From DASYSA01 sp036003885 (GTDB taxonomy: Bacteria; Acidobacteriota; Blastocatellia; UBA7656), in contig DASYSA010000589.1 of NCBI GenBank assembly GCA_036003885.1, positions 1 to 9,556 on the forward strand: a stretch of 9,556 nt of DNA. Direction: 5' to 3'. Position 1 is the stretch's first letter. Every line of letters starts with the position of its first letter. Under the pieces are notes generated by a model. That model did not search any database. It worked only from the letters and a program-made list of their open reading frames with translations, and was not told the origin of the DNA. The position numbers were made by a program, and so were the translations under genes. Positions 6,704 to 9,556 of this stretch are shown here, one piece after another.

Positions 6704-8173
6704 TCAGGCTTTACCCGTCTGCGCAGCAGCGTCGGAGTTCTCAATCAGCTTTCCGTTCATTTTCACTCTAGTGAACGACAGACCAGACGCATTCTGGATA
6801 ACATTCGCCTGAGCTACTTCTCCAAAGGTGCAGTCGCTGAGGCGAATGTCGGTGATGAGCGCGGTCTTATACCCTCGCAGAAAGACGGCATACTTGCTCT
6901 TCGCACTCTTGAGATTCTGAAGTTCGATGTTGCGCACAACCGGAGCGTACTTGCCCGCATCGCCCTCTTCGTAGTTGAAGTCTATAGAGACAACTGCATC
7001 GCTGACCTGCCCGACCTCAATGTTGCGCAAACGAATGTTCTCGATGACCCCGCCGCGCACAGAGTTCGTCTTGATGCGCAGCGCTCGATCGAGATGCCGG
7101 CTGTCCATCCTGCAGTTCTCGGCAAACACATTGCGTACGCTGCCCGATATCTCGCTCCCGATGGTGATCCCTCCGTGACCATCTTTCATCCGGCAGCCCT
7201 GGATAACTATGTTCGAGCATGCCACGTTCACCCGTCGCCCGTCGGCATTCCTTCCGGATTTGATAGCGATGCAATCGTCGCCCGTGTCGAAGGAACAATC
7301 CTTGATTAACACATCGGTACAGGATTCGGGATCACAGCCGTCGTTGTTGGGGCCGTGGCTGTTGATCGCCACTCTCTGCACAGTGACATTCGTACAGAGG
7401 ACTGGATTGATCTCCCACATCGGCGAGTTCTTCAGCGTCACCCCTTCGATCAGAACATTCTTGCAGCGGTACGGCTGGATGAACTGCGGCCTCAGATAGT
7501 GTCCCTCTCCGAATACTCGATCGCTCACAGGAACGCCTTTCTCAGCCATCGCGATGAGGGCATCTCGGGCCTTGTTCTGATTCGGGTCGCCGGACTTCCA
7601 CCCGCATTCCGTTCGTCCCTTCCACGGCCACCAGTGTTCGCAGTCCGCCTGCCCATCAATAGTACCTGTTCCCGTAATCGCAATGTTCTCCTGCTCGAAG
7701 GCGTATATGAAGGGCGAGTAGTTCATCAACTCGACACCCTCCCATCGGCTGAAGACGACGGGAAGGTATTTCACGGTCTTGCGGCTGAACTTGAGGGTGG
7801 CCCCTGCCGCGACGTGCAGGTCGACGTTGCTCTTGAGATGAATAGCTCCCGTTGAGAAAATGCCGGGCGGGACGATAACTCTTCCGCCACCCGCTTTGTG
7901 ACACGCGGCGATGGCATCGGCGATGGCCGGCGTGCAATCCGTTGTTCCATCGGCCACCGCCCCGAAGCGCGTAATCTCGAGTGTCCGCTTCGGGAAAACG
8001 GGAGGCTTGATCCTGCGGAGAATCCCCGGGACTTGTAGCCAGGAATTTTCATCGCGCGTGGTGGCGGCGGCCCAGCGGGTTAGCCTGAGGGCTCCGGCGT
8101 TGGCGTACTCGGAAAGCAGCACCGCGCCTCCCCCAGCCAATACGCCCTTCATGAACTCTCGGCGGCTGCTCAT
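6704..8173 (-). CDS. Tat-exported glycoside hydrolase family 28 (polygalacturonase-type)
   Basis: This encodes 489 residues from the ATG at 8173, which has GAGGG a few bases upstream. The N-terminus, SSRREFMKGVLAGGG followed by a hydrophobic stretch, is a twin-arginine signal, so the enzyme is probably exported folded. The pectate-lyase-like leader FGAVADGTTDCTPAIADAIAAC follows at about 70-91, then a right-handed beta-helix. All GH28 catalytic motifs are present: NNDGCDPES at 276-284 with D278, GDDC at 298-301 with D299 and D300, GHGG at 332-335 with H333, and RIKTN at 366-370. Family members hydrolyse alpha-1,4-galacturonan or related pectin bonds; whether this one is endo- or exo-acting, or a rhamnogalacturonan hydrolase, cannot be told from the motifs. 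It lies upstream of PL11 and downstream of GH74 on the same strand, consistent with a joint pectin/xyloglucan role. Confidence 0.95.
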   Translation of the reverse strand: MSSRREFMKGVLAGGGAVLLSEYANAGALRLTRWAAATTRDENSWLQVPGILRRIKPPVFPKRTLEITRFGAVADGTTDCTPAIADAIAACHKAGGGRVIVPPGIFSTGAIHLKSNVDLHVAAGATLKFSRKTVKYLPVVFSRWEGVELMNYSPFIYAFEQENIAITGTGTIDGQADCEHWWPWKGRTECGWKSGDPNQNKARDALIAMAEKGVPVSDRVFGEGHYLRPQFIQPYRCKNVLIEGVTLKNSPMWEINPVLCTNVTVQRVAINSHGPNNDGCDPESCTDVLIKDCSFDTGDDCIAIKSGRNADGRRVNVACSNIVIQGCRMKDGHGGITIGSEISGSVRNVFAENCRMDSRHLDRALRIKTNSVRGGVIENIRLRNIEVGQVSDAVVSIDFNYEEGDAGKYAPVVRNIELQNLKSAKSKYAVFLRGYKTALITDIRLSDCTFGEVAQANVIQNASGLSFTRVKMNGKLIENSDAAAQTGKA

Positions 8174-8191
8174 GTTCCCTCTTTCCTTGAT

Positions 8192-8209
8192 CGGACTTAC
8201 TTCAGTCCG
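8192..8209. other. Small hairpin in the leader before GH28
   Basis: CGGACT at 8192-8197 and AGTCCG at 8204-8209 form a perfect 6-bp inverted repeat with a 6-base loop. It lies 18 bases upstream of the GH28 start codon and just upstream of its Shine-Dalgarno. It could be an operator half-site pair or an RNA hairpin; nothing in the window decides between them. Confidence 0.4.
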
Positions 8210-8230
8210 GAGATCTTAAATGCGATTGCA

Positions 8231-8319
8231 TTTTACGTTTTGCGTTTTACGTTTGGAGTTGGTGCGATCTACCGCTTTCAAATCGGAAACGCGAAACGCG
8301 GAACGTAAAACGCGAAACG
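8231..8319. repeat. Paired heptamer arrays in inverted orientation, 3' of GH74
   Basis: The left array at 8231-8251 holds three units of TTTTACG/TTTTGCG. The right array at 8285-8319 holds five units of the form CGAAACG, CGGAACG and TAAAACG. CpG recurs every 7 bp in both (8236, 8243, 8250; 8290, 8297, 8304, 8311, 8318). The segment 8235-8256 pairs with 8299-8320 at 19 of 22 positions, and two of the mismatches become G-U pairs in RNA. The right array ends 4 bases from the GH74 stop codon (8324-8326), so the GH74 transcript would fold here. It fills most of the 150-base GH74-GH28 gap. Confidence 0.8.
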
Positions 8320-8323
8320 TTCC

Positions 8324-9556
8324 CTACGGTTCGCCGTAGACGATGCCGCGCCCGCCTGTAGCCAGGTACACCCTGCCGTAGGTTCGAGCGTCGCCGATAA
8401 TAGCATTGATCCAGCCGTACTGGTGCTGGTCGTCATTGATCCGCACCCACGTTGTAGCTGCATCATCAGATCGGAAAATGCCTGTCACGTTCCGGACCTT
8501 TCCCCACAGGTAAATCGCCGGGTGCGTCTGGCCGGCGGCGGCTTTGCCGAAGCCTACCTGGTACCCTTCCTGCACACCGGTAACCTGGCTAAAGCTGCTG
8601 CCCGAGTTGCCGGACCGATAAAGCCCCGCGGTCCCGCCGGGCAGCCACAAATTGCCTTCGAGGCCCGGCACCGCGCGAAGCGTGCCCTCTCCAATCGGCA
8701 AGCCGGACGCCCTGGCTTTGAATTTAGCTCCGGCATTAGTGCTGACGTATACCGTCCCGCTCACAATGTCGTAGACGTAAAACTTGCTCGGATTCACACG
8801 GTCGGCGGTGGGCCACATCGTTCGAAAATCCGTCGGAGAAGTCGGGCTCTTCTTGCACTTTTTCCATCTCATTCCGCCATCGGTCGAGTAGTAAGCAGCA
8901 GATCCCTTTGGCAGCCACAAGAAGGTGCTGCCGTCAGCAGAAACTGCAATGGCTCCTGGGCCGTTGTCGGTGGCAGCCGACAACGTGCTGCCGAAGTCCG
9001 CCCACGTCATTCCCCCATCGCTCGAATAGGAGCCTCGTGAGTTTCCCCAGTGAACGCGAGCGATGATGCTCGGGTTGTTCTCGGCGAAGTCGAGGCTGGT
9101 GTTGGTGGTTCTGTTCGAAGCGAAGTAACTGCTCATCGCGGGCGAAGCGTTGAAGTCATCATGCCGAAAGCCGCCGATGTCGCCCAGCGCGCTCAGTAGC
9201 GGCGCGCCTGATGGAGGACTTATAAGGTCGAGTGGCACAGTCTCCTCGAGGCCTTCATTGGCGAACCTCCAATTGAGTCTGTCGCCTGCGTCGGCGGCCA
9301 TGAGGTTGTCGCTCGCCCAGAGGCCATAGCCGGTCACGAATAAGGCTCGGTTGGAATCGAGCGGGTCAATCTCGACGTCCCCCAGCCAATGCGGCGTTCT
9401 GGCGACCGACCAGGGCGCGGAGGAGTTGTCCAGCAGTCCATTGCTCAAGATCGCAGTCCAACTGGCCCCTCCGTTCGTGCTCCGGTAGACCTCGTCGCGA
9501 GGGAACCATCGATCCATAGTGGTGACCACCAGGGTGCCGGGCCGCTGCGGGTCGAC
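8324..9556 (-). CDS. GH74 xyloglucanase-type beta-propeller protein, N-terminal part outside window
   Basis: The frame is open from the right edge to TAG at 8324, showing 410 residues; the true start is upstream of the window. A GTG at 9529 is not a credible start because family-like sequence (VDPQRPGTLVVTT) precedes it. Sortilin-like Asp-box repeats recur: STNGGASW near visible residue 26, SSDGGMTW near 178, STDGGMRW near 224, with weaker copies near 272, 315 and 363. The stretches MDRWFPRDEVYRSTNGG, ISPPSGAPLLSALGDIGGFRHDD (near 110-134) and DFAENNPSIIARV are strongly GH74-like. I expect the C-terminal-half catalytic Asp in the GDIGGFRH segment, from memory of the family. GH74 enzymes cleave the xyloglucan backbone, endo or at reducing ends. 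The protein ends with the propeller (RGIVYGEP), with no dockerin or binding module. It is upstream of GH28 and PL11 on the same strand. Confidence 0.92.
   Translation of the reverse strand, partial: VDPQRPGTLVVTTMDRWFPRDEVYRSTNGGASWTAILSNGLLDNSSAPWSVARTPHWLGDVEIDPLDSNRALFVTGYGLWASDNLMAADAGDRLNWRFANEGLEETVPLDLISPPSGAPLLSALGDIGGFRHDDFNASPAMSSYFASNRTTNTSLDFAENNPSIIARVHWGNSRGSYSSDGGMTWADFGSTLSAATDNGPGAIAVSADGSTFLWLPKGSAAYYSTDGGMRWKKCKKSPTSPTDFRTMWPTADRVNPSKFYVYDIVSGTVYVSTNAGAKFKARASGLPIGEGTLRAVPGLEGNLWLPGGTAGLYRSGNSGSSFSQVTGVQEGYQVGFGKAAAGQTHPAIYLWGKVRNVTGIFRSDDAATTWVRINDDQHQYGWINAIIGDARTYGRVYLATGGRGIVYGEP

Noticed and set aside
6602..7309. 235-codon plus-strand open frame
   Set aside because: It is mostly antisense to GH28, whose catalytic motifs are intact. 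There is no ribosome binding site and no recognisable domain.
9527..9529. GTG at 9529 as the GH74 start
   Set aside because: The frame continues to the window edge with GH74-like sequence (DPQRPGTL) before it, so the gene simply runs off the window.

Overview
This window of about 55% GC (estimated by eye) reads like a soil or plant-litter bacterium. Secreted hydrolases with Sec and Tat signals, a DUF1080 protein, a periplasmic amidohydrolase and a single-haem secreted protein, separated by repeat-filled gaps, fit Acidobacteriota best. Verrucomicrobiota or Planctomycetota cannot be excluded. There is no rRNA, tRNA or housekeeping marker to fix the taxonomy.

Layout: seven of eight recognisable genes are on the minus strand. 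From the left (the downstream end of the minus-strand genes) they are: a 3'-truncated metal-dependent amidohydrolase (1-1131); a small secreted DUF6174-type protein (1256-1726); a secreted protein with one c-type haem motif (1768-2478); and a DUF1080 / 3-keto-glycoside hydrolase-type protein (2564-3526). A gap of about 300 bases separates these from the only plus-strand gene, a TMEM175/DUF1211-type membrane protein (3829-4404). The right half is a plant cell-wall block, all minus strand: PL11 rhamnogalacturonan lyase (4537-6408), GH28 polygalacturonase-type enzyme with a Tat signal (6704-8173), and the C-terminal part of a GH74 xyloglucanase-type beta-propeller (8324-9556, running off the edge).

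How they fit together: PL11 and GH28 attack rhamnogalacturonan and homogalacturonan in pectin, and GH74 attacks xyloglucan, so the right half looks like a primary-cell-wall degradation locus. No SusC/SusD pair, transporter or regulator is visible here. The left half shows no obvious link to it, apart from DUF1080 being a sugar-active family.

The most unusual non-coding signal is a set of short tandem arrays in the gaps. In each, a CpG recurs exactly every 7 bp while the other five bases differ from array to array (1141-1175, 4423-4536, 6409-6429, 8231-8319). Two of them form long inverted repeats at gene ends. Two lie immediately upstream of start codons that lack a recognisable Shine-Dalgarno. 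A looser GCG-every-8/9 array (1199-1230) and a separate 31-bp-armed inverted repeat (6501-6590) occupy other gaps. I found no CRISPR array, IS element, RNA gene or defence system.
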